From assembly GCF_028640845.1 (NCBI RefSeq), contig NC_080543.1:7850959-7914958 (forward strand): DNA of 64,000 nucleotides, in the 5' to 3' direction. The translations under genes were made by a program, and so were the position numbers. Under the pieces are notes generated by a model, which was given only the letters and a program-made list of their open reading frames with translations, ran no database searches and had not been told where the DNA came from. The DNA is from Ahaetulla prasina. Its lineage: Eukaryota; Chordata; Lepidosauria; Squamata; Colubridae. Below, piece by piece: positions 41,784 through 51,964 of the stretch. How positions within the stretch are numbered: position 1 is the stretch's first letter; each line of letters begins with the position of its first letter.

Positions 41784-43945
41784 TTTTCTTTGAAGACATA
41801 ACATAACATAACATAACATAACATAACATAACATCAGAGTTGGAAGGGACCTTGGAGGCCTTCTAGTCCAACCCCCTGCCCAGGCAGGAAACCCTATACC
41901 ATCTCAGTCAGATGGTTATCCAACATTTTCTTAAAAATTTCCAGTGTTGGAGCATTCACAACTTCTGAAGGCAAGTCGTTCCACTTATTAATTGTTCTAA
42001 CTGTCAGGAAATTTCTCCTTAGTTCTAAGTTGCTTCTTTCTTTGATCAGTTTCCACCCATTGCTTCTTGTTCTACCCTCAGGTGCTTTGGTGAACAGCCT
42101 GACTCCCTCTTCTTTGTGGCAGCCCCTAAGATATTGGAACACAGCTATCATGTCTCCCCTAGTCCTTCTTTTTGTTAAACTAGACATACCCAGTTCCTGC
42201 AACCGTTCTTCATATGTTTTATCCTCCAGTCCCTAATCATCTTTGTTGCTCTTCTTTGCACTCTTTCTAGAGTCTCACCATCTTTTTTACATCGTGGCGA
42301 CCAAAACTGGATGCAATATTCCAAGTGTGGCCTTACCAAGGCATTATAAAGTGGTACTAACACTTCACGTGATCTTGATTCTATCCTCTGTTTATGCAGC
42401 CCAGAACTGTGTTGGCTTTTTAACAGCTGCTGCACTGCTGGCTCATATCTAAATGGTTATCCACTAGGACTCCAAGATCCCTCTCACAGGTACTACTATT
42501 GAGCAAGGTACCACATATACGGTACTGGTGCATTTTGTTTTTTTGGCCTAAATGTAGAACCTTACTTTTTTCACTGTTGAATTTCATTTTGTTAGATAGC
42601 GCCCAATGTTCAAGTCTGTCAAGATCTTTCTGTAACTTGAGCCTATCTTCTGGAGTGTTGGCTATTCCTGCCAGCTTGGTGTCATCTGCAAATTTGATGA
42701 GTTCCCATCTATCCCTCGTCCAAGTCATTGATGAAGATGTTGAAGAGTACTGGGCCTAAAACAGAGCCTTGGGGTACTCCACTGCATACTTCCCTCCATG
42801 TGGATGTAGTTCCGTTGAGGACTACACGTTGAGTGCGGTTGGTCAGCCAATTACGAATCCATCTGGTGGTGGTGCTGTCTAACCCACATTTTCTACTTTA
42901 TCTAGTAGTAGGTTATGGTCTACTTTATCAAATGCTTTACTGAAGTCCAAGTAAATTATATCGACAGCATTCCTCTGGTCTACTAATTTTGTCATTTTGT
43001 CAAAGAATGCGATAAGATTAGTCTGGCATGATCTGTTTTTGACAAACCCATGTTGGCTTTTGGTTATTACTTTGTTTGCTTCTAGGTGTTCGGTGATTCG
43101 TTGCTTGATTATCTTTTCCAGAATCTTCCCCGGTATTGAGGTCAGACTGATAGGTCTGTAGTTTCCTGGATCTGTTTTTCCTTTTTGAAGATGGGAACTA
43201 CATCAGCTCTTTTCCAGTCCTCTGGCAGCTCCCCTGTGCTCCAGGATCTTTGAAAGATATAGTTCAGTGGTTCTGAGATCACGTCTGCCAGTTCCTTCAG
43301 AACCTTGGGGTGTAATCCATCCGGTCCTGGTGATTTGAACTCGTCTAGGGTAGACAGGTGTTCACTTACCATTTTCTTCCCTATTTTAACTTGTGTTTCT
43401 AATCTGTTTTTTGTAGTGCTGTTTTGATAGGTTGGATTGTTTTCCTTTTGTGTAAAGACAGATGCAAAAATGAGTTAAGTAGATCTGCTTTCTCCTGTTG
43501 CTTGTCATCTTCTTGCCACTTTCTCCCAGCAATGGGCCAATTGTTTCCTTGACTTTTTTCTTGTTTTAACATGTTGGAAGAAGCTTTTTTTGTTATTTTT
43601 TACTTTTGTCGCTAGCCTTTGTTCATTGTGAGCCTTAGCTTTCCTCACTTCATCTTTACAGGCTCGGGCTATTTGCTGATATTCTGCCTTAGTTATTTGC
43701 CCCTCTTTCCACTTTTTATATTTGTCCTTTTTGTCTTTCAATTTGTCAGATAGTTCTTTATGCATCCATGCTGGTTTCTTTTGAGATCTACTATTTTTCT
43801 TCTTCATTGGTATTGTGTTAGACTGTGCTTTTATAATCTCACTTTTCAAAATTTCCCAAGCTTCTTGAGTTGTTTTCCCCCTGAGGATTCTCATCCATTG
43901 AATCCTTCTCAAGCTCTCTCTAAGTTTCCTTAGAGAGAGGACGTT
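41784..43945 (-). mobile_element. CR1 LINE, second tandem unit, extends further 5'
   Basis: Same element offset by about 1654 bp, preceded by a repeated copy of the flank (ttttttctttgaagacataac). Continues past the point where unit 1 stops (43440) to a 5' region encoding ILKSEIIKAQSNTIP and KKPAWMHKELSDKLKDKKDKY (linker between endonuclease and RT). Endonuclease absent. Confidence 0.9.
41894..43912 (-). pseudogene. CR1 ORF2 (RT and C-terminal domain), multiply frameshifted
   Basis: Order from N-terminus: RT-preceding linker (43912-43505), HLSTLDEFKSPGPDGLHPKVLKE and LNYIFQRSWSTGELPEDW (43372-43142, fingers), [16 protein letters not shown] palm motif, FADDTKLAG catalytic site (about 42690), [35 protein letters not shown], and the C-terminal RRTRGDMIAVFQYLRG...EIFKKMLDNHLTEMV with its natural stop. 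Breaks fall mainly in homopolymers. All motifs of the CR1 clade are present; if the indels were sequencing errors the coding half would be nearly intact. Confidence 0.87.
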
Positions 43946-43988
43946 CTAAGACGTTTCCCTTCTCGTCCAAGAAGCTTCTTGCACAGCT
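43946..43988 (-). mobile_element. Right half of hammerhead-like repeat
   Basis: Minus strand: agaagcttcttggacgagaa then gGAAACGTCTT. Continues the repeat broken by the CR1 insertion. CTGAAGA is degraded to gcaAGA. Confidence 0.6.
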
Positions 43989-43989
43989 A

Positions 43990-44188
43990 ATGACTATTAG
44001 AGCAATTAATCAATGGAACAACTTGCCTCCAGAAGTTGTGACTGCTCCAACACTGGAAATTTTTAAGATGATGTTGGATAACCGTTTGTCTGAAGTAGTG
44101 TAGGGTTTCCTGCCTAAGCAGGGGGTAGGACTAGAAGACCTCCAAGGTCCCTTCCAACTCTGTTGTTCTATTCTATTTTATTCTATTT
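43990..44188 (+). mobile_element. CR1 LINE 3' end
   Basis: caatggaacaacttgcctcc through cagggggtaggactagaaga to attctattttattctattt. Opposite strand to the preceding CR1 pair. Confidence 0.85.
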
Positions 44189-44189
44189 G

Positions 44190-44590
44190 AGCTAAAAGGT
44201 CTGTAGAGATTCTTGGACTTAACCATTCTTGGATGACTGAGAATCTCTACAGACTTTTAGCTTTACAATTGGGGATGAACACGCTTGGAATGGTGTGGGA
44301 GTAGGAATGGATTTCCAGAGGGAAAAAAATTGCAGACTACAGGAACCATTTGCGCCACTCAGGTGACCCTGAGGACACAGATAAACCTCCAAGTGGCCTC
44401 AATGGCTCCCTAAAAGCATGCAAATGACCAGGTACCTGCAAGGAGTATCAAGCCTTCTATTCCCCACCATCCACTCAGAGCTGAAGAAGCTTCTTAGATG
44501 AGAAGCGAAACGTCTTCAAAAGAAAAAACAAGAAAGTCCAGTTGCCTCCTGAAAAAGCACCTTTGGGAGAAGTTGAGTAGTGACCAGAGA
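44190..44590 (+). mobile_element. Non-coding Penelope-like terminal repeat with hairpin and hammerhead-like motif
   Basis: Begins with a 24-bp perfect-looking inverted repeat (agctaaaaggtctgtagaga at 44190 and its complement ending at 44262) and ends with ctccaggcaac-like cagttgcctcctgaaaaagc. The hammerhead-like motif is at 44481-44514. Assignment to Penelope rests on the shared motif only. Confidence 0.5.
44481..44514 (+). ncRNA. Hammerhead-like hairpin motif
   Basis: CTGAAGA, A, stem GCTTCT, loop TAGATG, stem AGAAGC (six Watson-Crick pairs), GAAACGTC. Same architecture as 20601-20634 and 63804-63837 with a different stem sequence. Confidence 0.5.
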
Positions 44591-44639
44591 GTATCACTAC
44601 TCCTTGGATGTAGTGTCACAACTTCTAGGTTGGTAATCA

Positions 44640-44930
44640 ACTTCTTTTCTTTCTATGTACGCTGAGAGCCTACGCACCAAGACAAATTCCTTGTGTGTCC
44701 AATCACATTTGGCCAATAAAAAATTCTATTCTATTCTATTCTATTCTATTCTATTCTATTCTATTCTATTCTATTCTATTCTATTCTATTCTATTCTATT
44801 CTATATTCTATATTCTATTTTCTATTTTCTATTTTCTATTCTATTCTCTTCTCTTCTATTCTTTCTCCTATTCTATTCTATTCTGTTCTATTCTATTTTT
44901 TCTCCTATTCTATTCTATTAATTACCTGTA
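44640..44930 (+). repeat. Rex1-type 3' tip with expanded TTCTA/TATTC array
   Basis: tgtacgctgagagcctacgc and ccaatcacatttggccaata lead directly into pentamers, with ttttcta and cttctat variants after 44803. Confidence 0.92.
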
Positions 44931-45975
44931 CAATTAGCACAGGGGGCCCCCAAGGCTGTGTGCTCTCCCCACTTCTCTTCTCTCTGTATACCAATGACTG
45001 CATCTCCAATGATCCATCTATTAAGCTACTGAAGTTCGCAGATGACACAACAGTGATTGGTCTCATTCGAGACATTACGAATCCGCATATAGACGAGAGG
45101 TCGAACGACTAGCCTTGTGGTGCAACCAAAACAATCTGGAACTGAACACACTCAAAACCGTAGAAATGGTGGTAGACTTTAGGAGAAACCCTTCCATACT
45201 TCCACCTCTCACAATACTAGACAACACAGTATCAACAGTAGAAACCTTCAAATTTCTAGGTTCTATCATATCGCAAGATCTAAAATGGACAGCTAACATC
45301 AAAAACATCATTAAAAAAGGACAACAAAGAATATTCTTTCTGCGCCAACTCAGTAAGCTCAAACTGCCCAAGGAGCTGCTGATTCAGTTCTACAGAGGAA
45401 TTATTGAGTCTGTCATTTGCACCTCTATAACTGTCTGGTTCGGTTCTGCAACCCAACAAGAAAAACACAGACTTCAGAGGATAATTAGAACTGCAGAAAA
45501 AATAATTGCTACCAACCTGCCTTCCATTGAGGACCTGTATACTGCACGAATCAAGAAGAGGGCCGTGAAAATATTTGCAGATCCCTCGCATCCTGGACAT
45601 AAACTGTTTCAACTCCTACCCTCAAAATGACGGTATAGAGCACTGCACACCAGAACAACTAGACACAAGAACATTTTTTTCCCAAAGGCCATCACTCTGC
45701 TAAACAAATAATTCCATCAACACTGTCAAACTATTTACTGAATCTGCACTACTATTAATCTTCTCATAGTTCCCATCACCAATCTCTTTCCATTTATGAC
45801 TGTATGACTATAACTTGTTGCTGGCAATCCTTATGATTTATATTGATATATTGACCATCAATTGTGTTGTAAATGTTGTACCTTGATGAACATATCTTTT
45901 CTTTTATGTACACTGAGAACGTATGCACCAAGACAAATTCCTTGTGTGTCCAATCACACTTGGCCAATAAAAATT
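44931..45975 (+). mobile_element. Rex1/Babar-type LINE, longest copy
   Basis: Reaches further 5' than the others, including GGPQGCVLSPLLFSLYTNDC (RT motif B region). 3' UTR as in 21605-22614; the tail is the array from 45976. Confidence 0.9.
44934..45705 (+). pseudogene. Rex1-type reverse transcriptase, nonsense and frameshift
   Basis: TGGPQGCVLSPLLFSLYTND, KLLKFADDTTVIGLIRD, then a small deletion (gagacattacg for gagacaatgacg, about 45074) shifts the frame; LWCNQNNLELNTLKT to LFQLLPSK follows in one open frame ending at TGA (45628-45630) where the 22.2-kb copy reads CGA. The rest (HTRTTRHKN, FFPKAITLLNK) continues in frame after that stop. Confidence 0.87.
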
Positions 45976-46432
45976 CTATTCTATTCTATTCTATTCTATT
46001 CTATTCTATTCTGTTCTGTTCTGTTCTGTTCTGTTCTATTCTATTCTGTTCTATTCTTTCTCCTATTCTATTCTGTTCTGTTCTGTTCTGTTCTGTTCTG
46101 TTCTATTCTATTCTATTCTTTCTCCTATTCTGTTCTGTTCTGTTTTGTTTTGTTCTATTCTTTCTCCTATTCTATTCTATTCTATTCTATTCTGTTCTGT
46201 TCTGTTCTGTTCTGTTCTTTTCTATTCTGTTCTGTTCTATTCTTTCTCCTATTCTGTTCTGTTCTGTTCTGTTCTATTCTTTCTCCTATTCTATTATATT
46301 AATTACTATTCTACTCTACTCTACTCTACTCTACTCTACTCTACTCTACTCTACTCTACTCTACTCTACTCTACTCTACTCTACTCTACTCTACTCTACT
46401 CTACTCTACTCTACTCTACTCTACTCTTCGTT
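45976..46432. repeat. Pentanucleotide array TTCTA/TTCTG then (CTCTA)n
   Basis: About 335 bp of ttcta and ttctg runs separated by recurrent tctttctcctattc spacers (46055, 46117, 46159, 46233, 46277), then a homogeneous (actct)n block 46312-46428. Confidence 0.95.
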
Positions 46433-47060
46433 ACAGAGAAACCAAGAACTCAAGTCAGGATGCTGTTTAGAAATCCATGTTCTCTGCCAATCCCCTTCCC
46501 TTTCGCTACACTAATAACAAGTCAATATTCAATGTCTGGAAAATGCCCCTTGGAGCCATTCATCCTTCAGCATGTCCCCTTTGGTGACATCTGGCGCAAC
46601 CATAAAACCAGGCGGACATTGTTCAGGGCTACCAGCGTCGAGCCCCTCAGCTAACTAATAAGAATCGTCTGGCTCACTTCCCAGATGGTGCATCTGCCCG
46701 TCTCTCATTTAGCTTTCTGCTGGGAGGCGAAAGTGCCATAAGAACCAACTATTACATTGTTGTCGTTTCACCATTGCGTTATCGTAAGAATTCCTCCGAA
46801 GGAGAGCTTGGCAGATGGCTGGATGAACAGCAACTTCACAAAGAGAGGTGTCATCTCACCATTGGCAGCTTAGACGGTACATAACTATTCATAACCTCTC
46901 CATCCAGAGAGCGAGACACCTGCCAGAGATTGCAGTCCCCATTCAAAATAGAAAGCCGGGCATAGCATTGCTGCCTCTCTTGCTATTATCAAGTCACTGT
47001 TGAAGATTGGTGAGAATGCCAACTTGGTATGTAGAGAACGAACGATACACTGAATTCTTC
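46433..47060. other. Unique island, candidate conserved non-coding element
   Basis: About 600 bp without recognisable repeats (ggtgacatctggcgcaacca, tcgtctggctcacttcccag, tgttgtcgtttcaccattgc). Several short open frames but no splice sites framing them convincingly. Confidence 0.4.
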
Positions 47061-47061
47061 T

Positions 47062-47560
47062 TTTCCTCCTCCTCCTCCTCCTCCTCCTCCTCCTCCTCCT
47101 CCTCCTCCTCCTCCTCCTCCTCCTCCTCCTCCTCCTCCTCCTCCTTATGATTCTTAACAAATGTATCTTTTCTTTTTATGTACACTGAGACCATATGCAC
47201 CAAAGACAAATTCCTTGTGTGTCCAATCACACTTGCCCAATAAAGAATTGTCTTTGTCTCCTCCTCCTCCTCCTCCTCCTCCTCCTCCTCCTCCTCCTCC
47301 TCCTCCTCCTTCTGATTCTTAACGAATGTATCTTTTCTTTTTCTGTACACTGAGATCATATGCACCAAAGACAAATTCCTTGTGTGTCCAATCACACTTG
47401 GCCAATAAAGAATTGTATTGTTTCCTCCTCCTCCTCCTCCTCCTCCTCCTCCTCCTCCTCCTCCTCCTCCTCCTCCTCCTGATTTTTAAGGAATGTATCT
47501 TTTCTTTTTCTGTACACTGAGATCATATACACCAAAGACAAATTCCTTGTGTGTCCAATC
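47062..47560 (+). repeat. Composite tandem array: (TCC)n plus Rex1-type LINE tail
   Basis: Three (CCT)n tracts (47066-47144, 47259-47311, 47424-47481) each followed by the same about 110-bp segment: tgattcttaa, atgtatcttttctttttmtg, tacactgaga, ccaaagacaaattccttgtg and ccaatcacacttggcc. Period about 165-195 bp. The final unit is cut by a hAT terminus at 47571. Confidence 0.9.
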
Positions 47561-47570
47561 ACACTTGGCC

Positions 47571-47665
47571 AGGGGTGAAATCTAAAAATTTTCCCTACCG
47601 GTTCTGTGGGCATGGCTTAATTGATGGGCATGGCTTGGTGGTCAGATGACTGGGTGGGCACGGCC
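47571..47665 (+). mobile_element. hAT-MITE left end
   Basis: CAGGGGTGAAATCT... with accggttctgtgggcatggc; no right end. A (CA)n tract occupies about 47840-47894, after two imperfect copies of tttcacactttacacacaca. Confidence 0.7.
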
Positions 47666-47851
47666 AATAACAATAAATAATAAAAATAATAAACAAAGTA
47701 TAAAAAACAATAAGAGGTATCAAAAACCAGCTTTCACACTTTACACACACACAACACAACACAACTGGCTCACACACAATGTAAAGGCAGCTGCACTTCA
47801 CACAGCCACAAAAAGCTCAAAAACCAACTTTCACACTTTACACACACACAA

Positions 47852-47899
<48 letters not shown>

Positions 47900-47929
47900 T
47901 ACATTGTAAATGTTTGTTACTTTTGTTTG

Positions 47930-48725
47930 TAACTGTTGTTTATTTTTTGTATTGTGGAAAAAAATAAAAACTTTCTTTAAAAAAATTGCAATGGTTATAG
48001 AAGTTATAAGGGAGATATTCTCTGAATTGGATTGGATTTTTATGCATTAGCTGGTTTTAAATACTTTAGGATTAATCTGTTCTATTGACTTATATATTTT
48101 ATTACTGTTAATTGTTAATTTTTTTTTTTTTTGAAGGATTTTGGTTATGTAAGGAGGAAGTCAGAGCTAGAGAGGGAAAATTGGTATAATAGTTTTTGGG
48201 GGAAATATTTTTTAGCATATAACATAACATAACAACAGAGTTGGAAGGGACCTTGGAGGCCTTCTAGTCCAACCCCCTGCCCAGGCAGGAAACCGTACAC
48301 CATTTCAGACAAATGGTTATCCAACATTTTCTTAAAAATTTCCAGTGTTGGAACATTCACAACTTCTGCAGGCAAGTCGTTCCACTTATTGATTTTTCTA
48401 ACAGTCAGGAAATTTCTCCTTAGTTCTAATTTGCTTCTTTCTTTGATCAGTTTCCACCCATTGCTTCTTGTTCTACCCTCAGGTGCTTTGGAGAACAGCC
48501 CGACTCCCTCTTCTTTGTGGCCCCTGAGATATTGGAACACAGCTATCATGTCTCCCCTAGTCCTTCTTTTGTTATATGTTTGTTTTATTTTTAACTATAC
48601 CTTATGTTTGTTCCGGGAAGTCAGGGGGGAGGGGGGTTTGTGAAGGGAGGGGGGAGGGGGGCTGGGCGAAAAGGGCGGGGGAAAATTTTGTAAAACTTTT
48701 TGAATAAAAAAAAAATTGCAATGAA
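47930..48725 (+). mobile_element. L1-type 3' UTR, split by a CR1
   Basis: AT-rich 3' UTR interrupted by a minus-strand CR1 (about 48215-48580) and ending in a G-rich polypurine tract (48617-48685) and ctttttgaataaaaaaaaa. This ending is typical of L1 3' UTRs. The CR1 C-terminus (RSNGWKLIKERSKLELRRNF, split as NGWKLIKERSK / LELRRNFLT) has a lost codon in ccacaaagaag. Confidence 0.6.
48617..48690 (+). other. Strong G-quadruplex-forming tract
   Basis: Runs of 6, 6, 3, 6, 6 and 5 G's within about 70 bp (caggggggaggggggtttg ... gggaggggggagggg). More than four runs of at least three G's with short loops. Confidence 0.8.
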
Positions 48726-48744
48726 AAAAGATATCTTTTTTTTC

Positions 48745-49155
48745 CCTGATGCAGGTAGCCCTCAACTTAACTACCGCAACTGAACCCAAAAACCTGAAAC
48801 ATTAGCCTTGAATAGTGCTTCAGCGTTATCTTTTTTCTTTCCCCCCCTCAATAACAGGCCCTTCCGTGTGCCAGATTTTTATTTCGGAACCCATGTTTTA
48901 TTCATACGGGGGCAGATGGATCCAAGAGACCAAATGATGAGTGTTGCTCGAGTAAAGGAGCAGTGCGACTTGAAGCCCAGGCTCGGTGGAGAAGAGAGCC
49001 AGAGAAATCAGCGCAGTCTCTGCAGAGCTGATCTTGATGTTCTCCCAAACAGTTCATAAAAATCAACGCGGTGGAAAATATGTCCGTGTGCTTCCCGAAC
49101 GCAGCCAATTTGCTTCATCGATGGAAACTAATTGGAAACTTCTGCTTCTCGCAAT
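48745..49155. other. TA-element fragment and unique island
   Basis: 48745-48800 resembles the ggtagtcctcaactta element. 48801-49155 is unique: a pyrimidine tract ending ctcaataacag at about 48857 resembles a 3' splice site and is followed by 61 open codons, but no donor or homology supports an exon. Includes ccaatttgcttcatcgatgg and aaactaattgg. Confidence 0.35.
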
Positions 49156-49725
49156 AAACTGCAGAAAAAATAATTGCTACCAACCTGCCTTCCATTGAGG
49201 ACCTGTACACTGCACGAATCAAGAAGAGGGCCGTGAAAATATTTACAGACCCCTCGCATCCTGGACATAAACTGTTTCAACTACTACCCTCAAAATGACG
49301 CTATAGAGCACTGCACACCAGAACAACTAGACACAAGAACAGTTTTTTCCCGAAGGCCATCACTCTGCTGGACAAATAATTCCCTCAACACTGTCAGACT
49401 ATTTACTGAATCTACACTACTATTAATCGTCTCATAGTTCCCATCACCAATCTCTTTCCACTTATGACTGTATGACTATAACTTGTTGCTGGCAATCCTT
49501 ATGATTTATATTGATATATTGACCATCATTTGTGTTGTAAATGTTGTACCTTGATGAACGTATCTTTTTTTTTATGTACACTGAGAGCATATGCACCAAG
49601 ACAAATTCCTTGTGTGTCCAATCACACTTGGCCAATAAAATTCTATTCTATTCTATTCTATTCTATTCTATTCTATTCTATTCTATTCTATTCTATTCTA
49701 TTCTATTCTATTCTATTCTATTATT
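49156..49725 (+). mobile_element. Rex1-type LINE 3' half with (TTCTA)n tail
   Basis: From gcagaaaaaataattgctac to the tail; nearly identical to 45492-45975. Shares the CGA-to-TGA change (ctcaaaatgacgctatag) with that copy. Tail is about 17 homogeneous TTCTA units (49640-49724). Confidence 0.9.
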
Positions 49726-50400
49726 ATAGTATAAGATGAGGGAAAGACAGGCTTTCAAGGTTCTGTGATCATGCTCTACAATGATATATTTAAAAAAAGC
49801 TTTCCTGAAATTTCTTCTGTTTTAGATACTTGGTCTTCCTCTATCTTTCTCAATCCTGAAAGCCTGCAGCCCAACCTCGCTACATCTGGAGGGTAACAGG
49901 TTGTAAAAAGCTGCTAAAAAGCTTCTATTTTTGTGTTTGGTGGTTCAGCGAAAGTATAGCCTCAGAAATTGTTCATCTCTAAGCCCCGGTGGATATCCAA
50001 AGCTCCATTTTCTTTGTGGAGGGTTTAAAATATTGAAGAGTCAGAAATTAATCCCCTTAGTCTTCTTTTCCCAAAATAAAATAGATTTCTTTCTCCTATG
50101 TTTCCTTGTATAACTTACACCCAGGTCCTTTATCTTCTCTGTAGTCCACCTGCAGTTATTTTTTTTCCCCCTTTAGAAGAGCTTTCCCAAAATGAAATTT
50201 AAACTCCGGATGACTCCTAAGTAATACAGTTTAAAATAATGTACAGTAATCTCCCTCTAATCTCATTTTATATATACTGGACAATTTTCGATAGAATGCT
50301 GACATGTTGTTATTAAAGTAACTACTATAAATATTTTACCTGGCCTTCATTACATTGGCAATCTGGCTATTGTTTGAGGAGGTTTTTAAAATTATCTTTA
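49726..50400. other. No recognisable feature
   Basis: AT-rich, non-repetitive. No coding, RNA or mobile signature that I can support. Confidence 0.4.
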
Positions 50401-50403
50401 GAA

Positions 50404-50765
50404 ATATAAAGTAAAGGTAAAAGTTCCCCTCGCACATATGTGCTAGTTGTTCCTGACTCTAGGGGGCGGTGCTCATCTCTGTTTCAAAGCTAAAGAGCCA
50501 GCGCTGTCCAAAGACATCTCCGTGGTCATATGGCCGGCATGACTCAACGTCAAAGGCGCACAGAACACTGTTCCCTTCCCACCAAAGGTGGTCTCTATTT
50601 TTCTACTTGCATTTTTTAAGTGCTTTTGAACTGCTAGGTTGGCAGAAGCTGAGACAAGTAACAGGAGCTCACCCCGTTACGCGGCACTAGGGATTTGAAC
50701 CGCTGAACTGCCGACCTTTCTGATCGACAAGCTCAGCATCTTAGCCTCTGAGCCACTGTAAAGTA
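50404..50765 (-). mobile_element. tRNA-derived SINE, Sauria-like, near full length
   Basis: Minus strand: agtggctcagaggctaagat (A box), cagcggttcaaatcccta (B box), body ggtgagctcctgttacttg, aggagatgtctttgg-type core and ggggaacttttacctttact tail. Confidence 0.85.
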
Positions 50766-50814
50766 GGAACACACAAATTGTTGCATTTGGATAGGGGCTA
50801 TAGCACGTAGATTT

Positions 50815-50935
50815 GTGTACTTATATACCGCTTCACAGTGCTTCACAGCCTTCTCTAAGCTGTGTACAGGGTCAGCCTGTTGCCCCCAACAATCTGGGTC
50901 CTCAGGATCGAACTCCAGACTGTGGGCATACTGCG
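50815..50935 (-). mobile_element. tRNA-derived SINE fragment
   Basis: Minus strand carries gttgggggcaacaggctgac and tgtgaagcggtatataagt; opposite in orientation to the next SINE. Confidence 0.7.
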
Positions 50936-51370
50936 TGATGGCGCAGTGATTAGCGTGCAGTACTGCAGGCTACTTCTGCTGACTGCGGGTTGCCTGCAAT
51001 TCTCACCAGCTCAAGGTTGATTCAGCCTTCCATCCAGGGGTGGTATTTTCTTCCCTTCCCTACCAGTTCGCAAATGTGCCCGCACGCGTCTTCTCTTTGC
51101 ATGCGCAAGGCCTTCCGTGCAGGCACAGAGCCTCGAAAATGTGGAAAAATGGGACATCATGATGTCTGCACGGGTGGGCAGGGCATCCTGCAGTCGCCGC
51201 TACCAGTTCGCCTAAACTGGATAGAACCGGCTGAATACCACCACTGCTTCCATTCTTCCGTGGTCGGTAAAATGAGGAGCCAGATTGTTGGGGGGCATTA
51301 GGCTAATTCTATAAACCACTCAAAGAGGGCTGTAAAGCACTGTGAAGTGGCATACGTTAAAGTGCTATTG
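50936..51370 (+). mobile_element. tRNA-derived SINE, split by a hAT MITE
   Basis: Head gatggcgcagtgattagcgt (A box) and tgactgcgggttgcctgcaa; body ctcaaggttgattcagcctt; after the MITE, ggtaaaatgaggagccagat and ctgtgaagtggcatacgtta. Its 3' end runs straight into the GGAA array. Confidence 0.85.
51035..51246. mobile_element. hAT-type MITE in SINE
   Basis: 212 bp CAGGGGTGGTATTTTC to GCTGAATACCACCACTG; target duplication CTTCCATC / CTTCCATT (7 of 8; 51027-51034, 51247-51254). Confidence 0.93.
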
Positions 51371-51964
51371 GGAAGGAAGGAGGAGGGAGGAGGAGGGAGG
51401 AGGAAGGAAGGAAGGAAGGAATGAGGAAAGGAGGGAGGGAGGAAGGAGGGATGGAAGGAAGGAAGGAAGGAGGGAGGGAGGAAGGGAAGGAGGGAGGGAG
51501 GGAGGAAGGAGAGGAGGGAGGGAGGCAGAAGAGAAGGAAGGAGGATGAGGAGGGAGGAGGAAGGAAGGAGGAGGGAGGAGGAGGAAGGAAGGGAGGAGGG
51601 AGGGAGGGAGGAAGGGAGGGAGGGAGGAAGGAAGGAAGGAGAGGAGAGAGGGAGGCAGAAGAGAAGGAAGGAAGGAGGATGAGGGAGGAAGGAGGGAGGA
51701 GGAAGGAGGAAGGATGAAGGAAGGAAGGAAGGAAAGAGGAGGGAGGAGGAAGGGAGGAATGAGGAAGGGGAGGAGGAAGGAAGAAGGAGGGAGGAAGGAA
51801 GGAAGGAGGAGGGAGGAGGAGGGAGGAAGGAGGAGGAGGGAGGAGGAAGGAGGAGGAGGAGGAGGAAGAAAGGAGAGGAGAGAGGAAGAAGAAGAGAAGG
51901 AAGGAGGAAGGGAGGGAGGGAGGGAGGGAGGGAGGGAGGAAGGAGGGAGGGAGGGAGGGAGGGA
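51371..51964. repeat. (GGAA)n/(GGGA)n/(GGA)n array, 0.6 kb
   Basis: All-purine plus strand with ggaa, ggga, gga mixtures and a recurring gaggcagaagagaaggaagg block (51523, 51651). Directly followed (51965-52012) by a second copy of the SINE 3' end (actgtgaagctgtatataag, gtgctattgctaatgc). Confidence 0.95.

Noticed and set aside
46885..47395. Poly-arginine and poly-glutamate frames
   Set aside because: Translation of (CCT)n tracts on the minus strand.
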